This document shows positions 51,488 through 59,413 of a DNA stretch of 64,000 nucleotides, one piece after another. The translations under genes were made by a program, and so were the position numbers. This DNA comes from an uncultured Pelagibacteraceae bacterium (GTDB taxonomy: Bacteria; Pseudomonadota; Alphaproteobacteria; Pelagibacterales; Pelagibacteraceae), in assembly GCA_902590395.1 (NCBI GenBank), contig CACIWQ010000002.1:57288-121287 (forward strand), in the 5' to 3' direction. The stretch's first letter is position 1, and every line of letters begins with the position of its first letter. The notes under the pieces are model-generated. The model was not told where the DNA came from. It did not search any database and saw nothing but the letters and a program-made list of their open reading frames with translations.

Positions 51488-53434
51488 TTGAGTAATTTAC
51501 TTAAAAACGAAAAAAGTCCTTATCTTAAACAACACGAGAATAATCCGGTACATTGGTATCCGTGGAATAGAAAGGCTCTGGAAAAAGCTAAGGAATTAAA
51601 AAAACCAATTTTTTTAAGTGTTGGTTATGCGAGTTGTCACTGGTGCCATGTAATGGCTCACGAAAGTTTTGAGGATAAAAATACAGCTTCTGTAATGAAT
51701 GAAAAATTCATTAGTATAAAAGTAGATCGTGAAGAAAGACCTGATCTTGATCAAGTGTTTCAAAAAAGTTTAATGATTATCACCGGAACTCCAGGAGGCT
51801 GGCCTCTTTCTATGTTTTTGGATGAAAATGGAGTTCCTTTTTCTGGCGGCACATATTTTCCTCCAAAAGAAATGTATGGAAGACCTTCATTTGTAAATGT
51901 TCTTAATCAAGTTTCAGAATTCTATTCAAAAAACAGAGACAAGGTTATTCAACAAGCTGAACAGATAAAAAATATTTTTGGAGAAAGTTTAAAAAAATCT
52001 TCTGTAATAGGTCAAAATTTAATGCCTCACTTAGAAAGTTTAACAAATTATATCGATTATGATTGGGGGGGTTTTAAAGGTAGTCCAAAATTTCCTCAAT
52101 TTTATATTTTTGAAAGTTTATTATATTTCTATAAAAAAACAAAAAATAAAAAATTTTATGATGCGGTAAAAATTTTACTTAAAAATGTATGTTCAAGAGG
52201 ATTGTATGATCACTTGTCGGGCGGGATTGCGCGATACGCAACTGATGACAGGTGGATTGTTCCTCATTTTGAAAAAATGCTTTATGATAATATCCTTTTT
52301 GTAAATTTGTTGGGTCAATTTTATCTTGAAGAACCAAATGATTATTATAAAGATAAACTTATACAAACTGTAGAATTTATTAATCAAGCTTTTAAAAACA
52401 AAGATAATTTATTAGGTTCCGCGCTTGATGCTGACAGCGAAGGCATCGAAGGAAAATATTATGTGTGGGATGACAAGGAATTAAGAGAGATACTTGAAAA
52501 AGATTACGATTTTTTTGCCAAATATTTTGATATTTCTGAAAATGGAAATTGGGAAGGTAAAAATATCCTAATAGAAAAGAGTATAAAACCAGAAAAAGAA
52601 GACAACGAAAAATTAAAAAAAATAAAAAATAAATTATTGAATGTTAGAACAAAGAGGGTTCTACCATTTTTCGACGACAAAACACAGATAGATCTAAATG
52701 CATACTGGATAAGCACTTTAGTTTTTGTGTCGGAAGTATTTGATAGACAAGATTGGAAAAAATTATCTGAAAATAATTATCAAGTAATAAAAAAAATGAC
52801 TAGTGAGGGAATATTTCACTGCTACAAAGATAAAGAAGGCGTAAAAGTATTTCTTGAAGATTATGTCTATCTTTCTCAACTAATGATCAACTTTTATGAA
52901 ACTACGGGCGAGATAAATTTTTTAAATGACGCCAAAAAAACCATGCAAGAAACCTGGGATTTGTTTTATGACAAAAATAATAAAATGTTACAAAAAAATC
53001 CAATTACTGACAATGACCTTTTTGTTTCACCAAGCGACATAGGTGATCATAACATTCCTAATGGAAATAGTATTTTTTTAATAAACTGTAAAAAACTTGA
53101 AATAATTACTGGAGAAAACATTTGGAAAAATATGAATCAAGAATTAGTTCAAAGTCTTCATTCTTTTTTAAATTTGCACGCATCTCAAATGGTAAGTTAT
53201 ATGAAAAATTTAGATATGTGCGAAGAACTAATCACTTTCAATTTTTTTGGAGACATTAAAAAATATAACGATATTCATAAATATGTAAAAAATAAATATT
53301 TAAAATCTTCTATTTTTGTTTACAAAAAAGATCCAAATGAAAATTATTTAGTAGTTTGTAAAAATAAAACTTGCTCAAATAAGATCAAAAGTCTGGAAGA
53401 ATTAAAATCGATTGAAAAAAATTATGTCATATAA
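51488..53434 (+). CDS. DUF255 thioredoxin-domain protein (YyaL-like)
   Basis: A 648-residue protein of the DUF255/SPATA20-YyaL family. It begins (TTG start at 51488) MSNLLKNEKSPYLKQHENNP and shows the family signature PVHWYPW, then SVGYASCHWCHVMAHESFED (a thioredoxin-like CxxC), PGGWPLSMFLDENG and PFSGGTYFPP. The C-terminal two-thirds is an alpha/alpha toroid with HFEKMLYDN and SALDADSEGIEGKYYVW, resembling N-acylglucosamine epimerase/cellobiose epimerase folds. The function is not settled. It overlaps the next gene by 11 bases. Confidence 0.88.
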   Translation: MSNLLKNEKSPYLKQHENNPVHWYPWNRKALEKAKELKKPIFLSVGYASCHWCHVMAHESFEDKNTASVMNEKFISIKVDREERPDLDQVFQKSLMIITGTPGGWPLSMFLDENGVPFSGGTYFPPKEMYGRPSFVNVLNQVSEFYSKNRDKVIQQAEQIKNIFGESLKKSSVIGQNLMPHLESLTNYIDYDWGGFKGSPKFPQFYIFESLLYFYKKTKNKKFYDAVKILLKNVCSRGLYDHLSGGIARYATDDRWIVPHFEKMLYDNILFVNLLGQFYLEEPNDYYKDKLIQTVEFINQAFKNKDNLLGSALDADSEGIEGKYYVWDDKELREILEKDYDFFAKYFDISENGNWEGKNILIEKSIKPEKEDNEKLKKIKNKLLNVRTKRVLPFFDDKTQIDLNAYWISTLVFVSEVFDRQDWKKLSENNYQVIKKMTSEGIFHCYKDKEGVKVFLEDYVYLSQLMINFYETTGEINFLNDAKKTMQETWDLFYDKNNKMLQKNPITDNDLFVSPSDIGDHNIPNGNSIFLINCKKLEIITGENIWKNMNQELVQSLHSFLNLHASQMVSYMKNLDMCEELITFNFFGDIKKYNDIHKYVKNKYLKSSIFVYKKDPNENYLVVCKNKTCSNKIKSLEELKSIEKNYVI

Positions 53435-54281
53435 TGACCAAAAAAAAGGAATGTTAATAGCATTCACTGGTATCATGTTTATTACTCCCGATTCTCTCTT
53501 AATACGCTTAGCCAATCTTGAATCTTGGAATCTTATATTTTACAGAGGATTTATTCCGTTTTTAGTAGTTTTTTTAGGTTTATTGATTATTTATAAAACA
53601 GAATTACTTAAAAAAATTATAAATAATGGTTGGCATGGTTTTGCTTATGCTTGTGTTTTCACAATAACTAATATTGTCTTCGTAATTTCAATTGAAAATA
53701 CTAATGTTGCTAACACACTAATTATGATTGCTTTGGCTCCAATGTTGTCAGCCATTATTAGTTTTATTTTTTTAAAAGAAAATCCTGATAAAAAAACGTG
53801 GATAGCTATAACAATTACAACTTTATCAGTAGTATATATTTTTTATGATGCTTTAGAAGCTGGTGATTTTTTAGGAAATTTCTTAGGTTTAATTTGTGCA
53901 ACAGGTTTGGCGGTTGGAGCGGTTATTATAAGATCAGTAAAAAAAATTAATCTGGTACCTTCGGCAATGTTAGGAAAATTAATGGTTGCGCTAATCGCTT
54001 TATTATTTGCTGATCGACTTAGATTGGAAGGTAATGATATAGGGATAGTGCCTCTAATGTGTATAATGTGTGTTGCTATACCATTTGTTTTGGTAACTTT
54101 AGCACCAAGGTATATTACAGCAGCAGAAGTAAATCTTTTCTTTCTTCTAGAAACTATTTTTGGACCACTCTGGGTGTGGTTTGTAATAAAGGAACAACCA
54201 AGTTTGGAAACCATTATAGGGGGTACTGTTATAATTATAACAATAGCAGCCCATTCTATTTTGGCCCTCAAAAAAACTTAA
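53424..54281 (+). CDS. EamA/DMT family transporter
   Basis: A 285-residue ten-helix carrier of two EamA repeats: MLIAFTGIMFITPDSLLIRL at the N-terminus, the LKENPDKKTW loop ending the first repeat, and LAPRYITAAEVNLFFLLE in the second. ATG 53424 overlaps the DUF255 gene by 11 bases and is preferred over TTG 53412. This is the third EamA carrier in the window. Ligand unknown. Confidence 0.82.
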   Translation: MSYNDQKKGMLIAFTGIMFITPDSLLIRLANLESWNLIFYRGFIPFLVVFLGLLIIYKTELLKKIINNGWHGFAYACVFTITNIVFVISIENTNVANTLIMIALAPMLSAIISFIFLKENPDKKTWIAITITTLSVVYIFYDALEAGDFLGNFLGLICATGLAVGAVIIRSVKKINLVPSAMLGKLMVALIALLFADRLRLEGNDIGIVPLMCIMCVAIPFVLVTLAPRYITAAEVNLFFLLETIFGPLWVWFVIKEQPSLETIIGGTVIIITIAAHSILALKKT

Positions 54282-54334
54282 TAATTACCCCATTGCTTTT
54301 CATTTAACAAAAGTTTAAGTACACTCTTCTTTCT

Positions 54335-55624
54335 ATGAGCAAGATATTTAAAAATTCCTGGGCTCTTTTTAGCGGCTACTTTGTGATTATGGTAGCACAT
54401 GGATTTCAAGGAAACTTGCTCGGAGTCAGATCCGTAATAGAAGAATTTAATTTTTTAGCAGTAGGAGCAATAATGTCTGGTTATTTTATAGGTTATTTTG
54501 CTGGCGCTAATACAATTCCTAAACTTGTTGGAAAAGTTGGCCATATAAGAGTTTTTGCTGCTTTTGCATCAATGGCTTCACTTAGTATTTTGATTCATGC
54601 AATTTTTGTAAATCCAGTGGTCTGGACTTTTGGAAGATTTGTAACAGGCTTTAGTCTTGTAAGTATTTTTATCGTTATGGAAAGTTGGTTAAACGATCGG
54701 GCAAATAACAGAACACGTGGTCAACTACTATCCATTTATATGTTTATTACTTTAATAGGATTAGCATTAGGAACTCTTCTGTTAAATTTTAGCAGTCCTG
54801 AAAAATATGAACCTTTTATATTAATTTCTTTATTATTGTCTTTTGCGTTAATTCCTATCTTGCTTACTAAACGTAAACCACCTAAGTTTAGGAAGTTAGG
54901 ATACATCGATATAAAAGGTTTGTATAAAACCTCCCCTCTTGCTACCGTAAGTATGTTTTGTACTGGAATTATACATTCTGCGTTATTTTCATTAGGAGCT
55001 GTATATGCAGCCGCAATGAATTTTACTATCTTTGAAATATCTTTATTGCTTTTTTTAGTAACAATTTTTGGTGGTATATTTCAGTGGCCTATAGGTTATT
55101 ATTCTGACAAAAGCGATCGAAGAATAATAATAATTCTCTGTACTTTTTTTTCCACTATTTTTTGCTTACTAGCAATCTTTGCTTCTGGCACTTCATTAGA
55201 AAATATGTATTTAGCAACAAATGTCGGGATAGATAAAATAATGTTTTTTGCGTATGTGTCACTTTATGCGGGATTGGCTATTCCTTTGTTTACGTTAAAT
55301 CTTGCTTATGTAAATGATTATATACCCAAAGAAAAATTCGTTGCTGCTGGCGGAGGAATGCAAATTATATTTGGAATGGGTGCAATGTGTGGACCTTTTA
55401 TATGTTCGTTGCTAATGAATAAATTTGGAACTAATGGATTCTTCGTTCATTTATTATTCTTTCATCTAATTATTGGTATATTTGGATTATATAGAATAAC
55501 TAAAAGACCTTACGAAGATAATCCTGAATCTACATTTACGCCACTCCCAAGAAATATTACACCATTAGGAATCGAGCTGGATCCTACAACTGGAGCAGAT
55601 ATAACATCAACCGAAAAGAAATGA
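54335..55624 (+). CDS. Major facilitator superfamily transporter
   Basis: A 429-residue twelve-helix MFS carrier resembling the YcaD group (VAHGFQGNLLGVRS, GRFVTGFSLVSIFIVMESWLNDRANNRTRGQ in two overlapping parts, ending with a charged tail TPLPRNITPLGIELDPTTGADI). The C-terminal tail is followed at once by the first copy of a 172-base repeat: the stop TGA of this gene lies inside the ATGA that starts a 31-residue ORF. No ligand is suggested. Confidence 0.85.
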   Translation: MSKIFKNSWALFSGYFVIMVAHGFQGNLLGVRSVIEEFNFLAVGAIMSGYFIGYFAGANTIPKLVGKVGHIRVFAAFASMASLSILIHAIFVNPVVWTFGRFVTGFSLVSIFIVMESWLNDRANNRTRGQLLSIYMFITLIGLALGTLLLNFSSPEKYEPFILISLLLSFALIPILLTKRKPPKFRKLGYIDIKGLYKTSPLATVSMFCTGIIHSALFSLGAVYAAAMNFTIFEISLLLFLVTIFGGIFQWPIGYYSDKSDRRIIIILCTFFSTIFCLLAIFASGTSLENMYLATNVGIDKIMFFAYVSLYAGLAIPLFTLNLAYVNDYIPKEKFVAAGGGMQIIFGMGAMCGPFICSLLMNKFGTNGFFVHLLFFHLIIGIFGLYRITKRPYEDNPESTFTPLPRNITPLGIELDPTTGADITSTEKK

Positions 55625-55716
55625 ATAGAGAAAACGCAAGTAAACTCTGGAAAATCATACAGGAAGCTGGCGATTATTTACTGTGTCAGCGGGACAGTCT
55701 CGTTCAGTCTAGTTAA
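55621..55716 (+). CDS. 31-residue ORF, repeat copy A
   Basis: An ORF of 31 codons with ATG in an ATGA overlap with the MFS stop. Its product begins MNRENASKLWKI and ends RDSLVQSS, has one tryptophan and one cysteine, and no signal or membrane helix. A second copy at 58201-58296 differs at two residues (R3K and L21M) plus two silent changes. The 34 bases after the stop are conserved just as well, so the protein may not be what is under selection. Translation by coupling to the MFS gene is plausible. Confidence 0.45.
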   Translation: MNRENASKLWKIIQEAGDYLLCQRDSLVQSS

Positions 55717-55792
55717 GTCTAGTTCACAGTAGTTACGCGGACAATTTAAAGTTGGTAAAAAATTAATCGCATAAAGATTCACTAAAAACACT
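55621..55792. repeat. 172-base direct repeat, copy A
   Basis: Matches 58201-58372 without any gap, offset exactly 2580. By my count 5 mismatches fall in the first 120 bases and 9 in the last 52. It is about 42% GC in its first 120 bases, visibly richer than its surroundings. It contains a tandem GTCTAGTT unit. The two copies flank a two-gene cassette. Confidence 0.95.
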
Positions 55793-55881
55793 AGTAAAAT
55801 ATTAAAAATTATTTATAAATAAGGATGAAAAAATTAAAGAATCTTTCAAATGAATATCAATATATATGTTGATCAAATAAT

Positions 55882-57483
55882 ATGAATACAATTAAATTAC
55901 TAGACTGCACTTTAAGAGATGGTGGTTATTATAATAACTGGAATTTCCAAGACACCCAAGTTGCTAATTACTTAAAACAAATAAATCAATCAAATATAGA
56001 TGTTGTTGAGATAGGATTTCATTTTTTTGAAAAAAATTATAAATTTGGAGAATTTGCTTATATCTCTGAGAAAAAAATACAAAAATATATAAATAATAAA
56101 ATTAAATTTAAAATAGCTATAATGTTTAATGGTTCAGACTTTATTGAAAAAAAATTTAATTTTAAAAAAAAAATTCAATCAGTTTTTAACAACAATACGC
56201 GTAAGATAAGTATTGTTCGGATTGCTGTTAAATATAAAGATCTTTTGAAAATGAAAAAATACTTATCAGAATTTAAAAAAAAGGGAGTAAAAACGTGTTT
56301 AAACTTGATGCAAATTAATACAATTAAAAAAGAAGATTTAATCAATTGTATTAAATTAATTAAAAGTTGGAATAATGTGGATATTTTTTATTTTGCTGAC
56401 TCATTTGGAAATCTTAATCCAAAACACGTTAAAAATTTGTGTATCACAATAAAGAAATACTGGAAAAAAGAATTTGGTTTTCATAGTCATAACAATTGCG
56501 GATTAGCTTTTAAAAATGCAACAGAGGCATACAAACATGGGGCAACTTGGATTGATGGAACTATTAGAGGTATGGGAAGAGGAGCTGGTAATGTCTCCAC
56601 GGAAAGCTTACTAAAATATTTTAATAAATATAATTACTTGTCATCTAAAATAAGAAATATTTCAGAAGGATACTTTGATGATTTAAAAAAAAAATATAAA
56701 TGGGGACCTTCAAAATATTATAAATATGCAGCTAAATTTGATATACATCCTTCTTTCATACAAGAATTAACCAAAGACAAAAGATACAATAAAAAAGAGA
56801 TAAATAAATTAATATTGAATTTATCAAAAGTTAACGCAAAAAGTTATGATCCAAAATTCTTAAACAAACCATCAATTATAAAAAATAAAAATAAATTAAT
56901 TTGGAATTCCTCTAGTTGGTGTCAAAGCAGAGACATATTAATACTTGGTCAAGGTCCCTCTCTCAAAGATAAAAAAAATATCAAAATAGTAGAAAAATTT
57001 ATTTTGCTAAAAAAACCTCTTATTTTAAGTATAAATATAAATAAACTTATACCTGAAAAATTAATTGATTACTACGTAACATGTAATGAACCAAGAATTA
57101 TTGTTGATCATCAAAATTACAGCAAGCTTGATAAGCCAATAATATTACCAGAAAAAATATTGAAATCTTTAGGATTTAAAAAAACTTATAAAGTATTAAA
57201 TTACGATTTTGAAATAAAATATAATGAATTTAGATGTTACAAAAATTATACTATAATTCCTAATAACATTTCTTTTGGTTACGCAATTTCAATATCAATT
57301 ATTGGAGGTGCTAATAAAATATTTCTTGCAGGTTTTGATGGTTTTGAAGGGGGTTATAAACTGAATTATGAAATGAACAAAATTTTTCACTTATCAAAAA
57401 AGAATTACCCAAAAGCAAAGATAATGACACTGACTAAATCTAAATATGATGTTAAAAATCATTTTGTAAGTGAAAAAAAATAA
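55882..57483 (+). CDS. Aldolase-like (DRE-TIM) protein fused to an MptE/DUF115-like domain
   Basis: A 533-residue fusion. Residues 1 to about 300 form a DRE-TIM metallolyase barrel: LLDCTLRDGGYYNNW, DVVEIGFHFF, FADSFGNLNP, FGFHSHNNCGLAF (metal His-x-His) and GTIRGMGRGAGNVSTE, as in 4-hydroxy-2-oxovalerate aldolase. Residues about 345-533 (DILILGQGPSLKDKK, YYVTCNEPR, ISIIGGANKIFLAGFDGFEGGY) recall the MptE/DUF115 domain of surface-sugar clusters. With the KdsB-like gene it overlaps by 14 bases, so the pair may build and activate an unusual 2-keto-3-deoxy sugar acid. The fold calls are seen, the product is inferred. Confidence 0.78.
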   Translation: MNTIKLLDCTLRDGGYYNNWNFQDTQVANYLKQINQSNIDVVEIGFHFFEKNYKFGEFAYISEKKIQKYINNKIKFKIAIMFNGSDFIEKKFNFKKKIQSVFNNNTRKISIVRIAVKYKDLLKMKKYLSEFKKKGVKTCLNLMQINTIKKEDLINCIKLIKSWNNVDIFYFADSFGNLNPKHVKNLCITIKKYWKKEFGFHSHNNCGLAFKNATEAYKHGATWIDGTIRGMGRGAGNVSTESLLKYFNKYNYLSSKIRNISEGYFDDLKKKYKWGPSKYYKYAAKFDIHPSFIQELTKDKRYNKKEINKLILNLSKVNAKSYDPKFLNKPSIIKNKNKLIWNSSSWCQSRDILILGQGPSLKDKKNIKIVEKFILLKKPLILSININKLIPEKLIDYYVTCNEPRIIVDHQNYSKLDKPIILPEKILKSLGFKKTYKVLNYDFEIKYNEFRCYKNYTIIPNNISFGYAISISIIGGANKIFLAGFDGFEGGYKLNYEMNKIFHLSKKNYPKAKIMTLTKSKYDVKNHFVSEKK

Positions 57484-58204
57484 TTTTATATTAATAATTC
57501 CTGCAAGGTATAACTCTTCAAGACTTCCAGGAAAACCTTTAAAGCAAATTAAAGGTAAATCAATGATAATAAGAACTTGTAATCAATGCGCAAAAGCTGT
57601 TGATAAAAAAAAAATATTTGTAGCAACAGATGATAAAAGAATTATTGAAGAAGTAAAAAATCAGGGCTTCAATTATTATCGCACAAGCAAAAAATGCCTC
57701 ACAGGTTCAGATAGAGTTGCAGAAATTGCTAAAAAAACTAAATACGATCATTATATTAATATTCAGGGTGATGAACCTATATTTAATCCAAATGATATTA
57801 GAAAACTTGTAAAAGAAAAAAACAAATTCAAAAAAAATGTACTGTTGGGATATACGGATATAACTGAAAAAAAAGACGTATTTAATAGAAGTATTCCAAA
57901 AGTTGTTGTAGACCAAAATAATTTTTTAGTTTTTGCTTCAAGAAATGCCAATTTGTTAAAAAAAAATGAAAACGATAAACGTTTTTATAGACAGGTACTT
58001 GCTTATTGTTTTCCAAGAAAATACATAATTAAATTTAGCAATGTTAAAAATAAGACTTTTTTTGAAAAAAAAGAGGATATTGAAATTTTACGGTTTTTGG
58101 AATTGGGTATTAAAGTAAAGATGATAAAAATGAGTCGTAAGTCTATATCTGTTGATACTTTAAAAGATCTCAATAAAGTTAGAAAATTGATTAATCAAGC
58201 ATGA
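57470..58204 (+). CDS. CMP-sugar acid synthetase (KdsB-like cytidylyltransferase)
   Basis: A 244-residue nucleotidyltransferase with IIPARYNSSRLPGKPL (CTP loop), VATDDKRI, LTGSDRVAEIA and INIQGDEPIF (metal-binding Asp), all as in CMP-Kdo synthetase. It starts at GTG 57470, 14 bases inside the aldolase-like gene. Kdo itself or a related ulosonic acid is the likely substrate; lipid A Kdo normally requires a core-genome kdsB, so this copy in an accessory cassette could act on another acid. Its stop codon overlaps the start of the second 31-residue ORF as ATGA. Confidence 0.8.
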   Translation: MKKNNFILIIPARYNSSRLPGKPLKQIKGKSMIIRTCNQCAKAVDKKKIFVATDDKRIIEEVKNQGFNYYRTSKKCLTGSDRVAEIAKKTKYDHYINIQGDEPIFNPNDIRKLVKEKNKFKKNVLLGYTDITEKKDVFNRSIPKVVVDQNNFLVFASRNANLLKKNENDKRFYRQVLAYCFPRKYIIKFSNVKNKTFFEKKEDIEILRFLELGIKVKMIKMSRKSISVDTLKDLNKVRKLINQA

Positions 58205-58296
58205 ACAAAGAAAACGCAAGTAAACTTTGGAAAATCATACAGGAAGCTGGCGATTATTTAATGTGTCAGCGGGACAGTCTCGTTCAGTCTAGTTAA
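58201..58296 (+). CDS. 31-residue ORF, repeat copy B
   Basis: Same frame and length as the ORF at 55621-55716 (begins MNKENASKLWKI, ends RDSLVQSS). It again starts as ATGA on the stop of the upstream gene, here the KdsB-like gene. The recurrence of this overlap behind an unrelated gene is the main reason to take it seriously. No family recognised. Confidence 0.45.
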   Translation: MNKENASKLWKIIQEAGDYLMCQRDSLVQSS

Positions 58297-58372
58297 GTCT
58301 AGTTCACACTAGTTACGCGGACAATTTAAAATTCATCAAAAATAATTCCCATAAAAATTAACTAAAAACACT
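58201..58372. repeat. 172-base direct repeat, copy B
   Basis: Second copy of the repeat at 55621-55792. Homology begins at the ATG overlapping the upstream stop and ends one base before the inverted-repeat-bounded segment at 58374-58469. Confidence 0.95.
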
Positions 58373-58373
58373 C

Positions 58374-58469
58374 TTTAAACTAGACACAGGACTAGATCGT
58401 TTTGGGATAAATCAAGTGTATAATTATGTGAGTCAAGATGACTCGATTATAATCATCTACTAGTTTAAA
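58374..58469. repeat. 96-base segment bounded by perfect 10-base inverted repeats
   Basis: TTTAAACTAG (58374-58383) is inverted as CTAGTTTAAA (58460-58469). Within it lie the hairpin GAGTCA-AGA-TGACTC and the palindrome GATTATAATC. The segment ends 20 bases before the DNA methyltransferase start. It may be an operator/leader structure or a miniature element; no target duplication was seen. Confidence 0.7.
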
Positions 58470-58488
58470 TAAATATGTATGATTCTAT

Positions 58489-59403
58489 ATGAATAAAAAA
58501 TTAAAATTTATTGATTTATTTGCTGGTATTGGAGGATTTCACTTAGCTTTAAATTCTTTAGGAATGAAATGTGTGTTTACTTCTGAAATAGATGAATTTG
58601 CTAGGAAAACTTACGCAGCAAATTTTAAAGAAACTTATTTAAACGATCCAAATTTATTTGCTGGCGATATTTGGAAAGTAAATTTTAAAAAAATACCTGA
58701 TTTTGACATTTTATGTGCTGGTTTCCCCTGCCAGCCTTTTTCTCAGGCAGGACACAAAAGAGGGTTTAAAGATAATAAAGACGGTAATTTATTTTTTTCA
58801 ATTGAAGAAATTTTAAGGATTAAAAAGCCTAGAGCTTTCTTTTTAGAAAACGTAAGACATTTAAAAAATCATGACAAAGGGCGCACTTTTAAAATTATAT
58901 ATAAAGCGCTTCAAAATTTAAATTATACTTTTGATTATAAGATAATTAAAGCTTCCGACTTTGGTCTTCCCCAGCACAGGCCAAGAGTATATATGGTTGG
59001 TTTTTACAAACCATATTTAAAGGAAATGTACCAAGAATTAGGTTTTACCTATCCTAGAGAAATCCCTTTGAAAAAAACAGTTTCTGATATTTTTGGAGGT
59101 TTTGTTTCAACCGATATGAAGGGTAAAAAAGAAAGAAAAATAGGATTTACTTTAAGAGTTGGGGGCGGAAGATCACCAATTATGGATAGAAGAAATTGGG
59201 ATGGCTATATCGTGAATAAAAAAGTTGTGAGAATAAAACCCAAACAAGGTCTTAAAATGATGGGTTTTCCTAAATCTTTTAAAATGCCAGTTTCTGAAAA
59301 CCAAGCCATGAAACAATTGGGAAATTCAGTAGCTGTGAATGTTGTAAGAGAAGTTGGAAAAGAGATTCAAAGTCATTTAGAACATTACGCTAAAAAAATT
59401 TAA
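58489..59403 (+). CDS. DNA (cytosine-5) methyltransferase
   Basis: A 304-residue C5 methyltransferase with FIDLFAGIGGFHLAL (motif I), LCAGFPCQPFSQAGHKRG (motif IV, catalytic Cys), FFLENVRHL (VI), GLPQHRPRVYMVG (VIII) and MKQLGNSVAVNV (X). The target-recognition region is short, between about residues 180 and 265. A TATGAT box lies just before the ATG. It is convergent with an HNH nuclease gene 10 bases away, so a restriction-modification pair is plausible. The recognition sequence cannot be read. Confidence 0.9.
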   Translation: MNKKLKFIDLFAGIGGFHLALNSLGMKCVFTSEIDEFARKTYAANFKETYLNDPNLFAGDIWKVNFKKIPDFDILCAGFPCQPFSQAGHKRGFKDNKDGNLFFSIEEILRIKKPRAFFLENVRHLKNHDKGRTFKIIYKALQNLNYTFDYKIIKASDFGLPQHRPRVYMVGFYKPYLKEMYQELGFTYPREIPLKKTVSDIFGGFVSTDMKGKKERKIGFTLRVGGGRSPIMDRRNWDGYIVNKKVVRIKPKQGLKMMGFPKSFKMPVSENQAMKQLGNSVAVNVVREVGKEIQSHLEHYAKKI

Positions 59404-59413
59404 TCGATTTATA

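Noticed and set aside
55680-55740. Repeat as a tRNA or tmRNA fragment attachment site
   Set aside because: No TTCGAATC-type T-loop, no CCA end and no cloverleaf could be drawn.
55621-58372. Repeats as integron attC sites (one GTTAAGT core-like match)
   Set aside because: No matching complementary RYYYAAC core was found, the copies are too similar in sequence, and no integrase is in the window.
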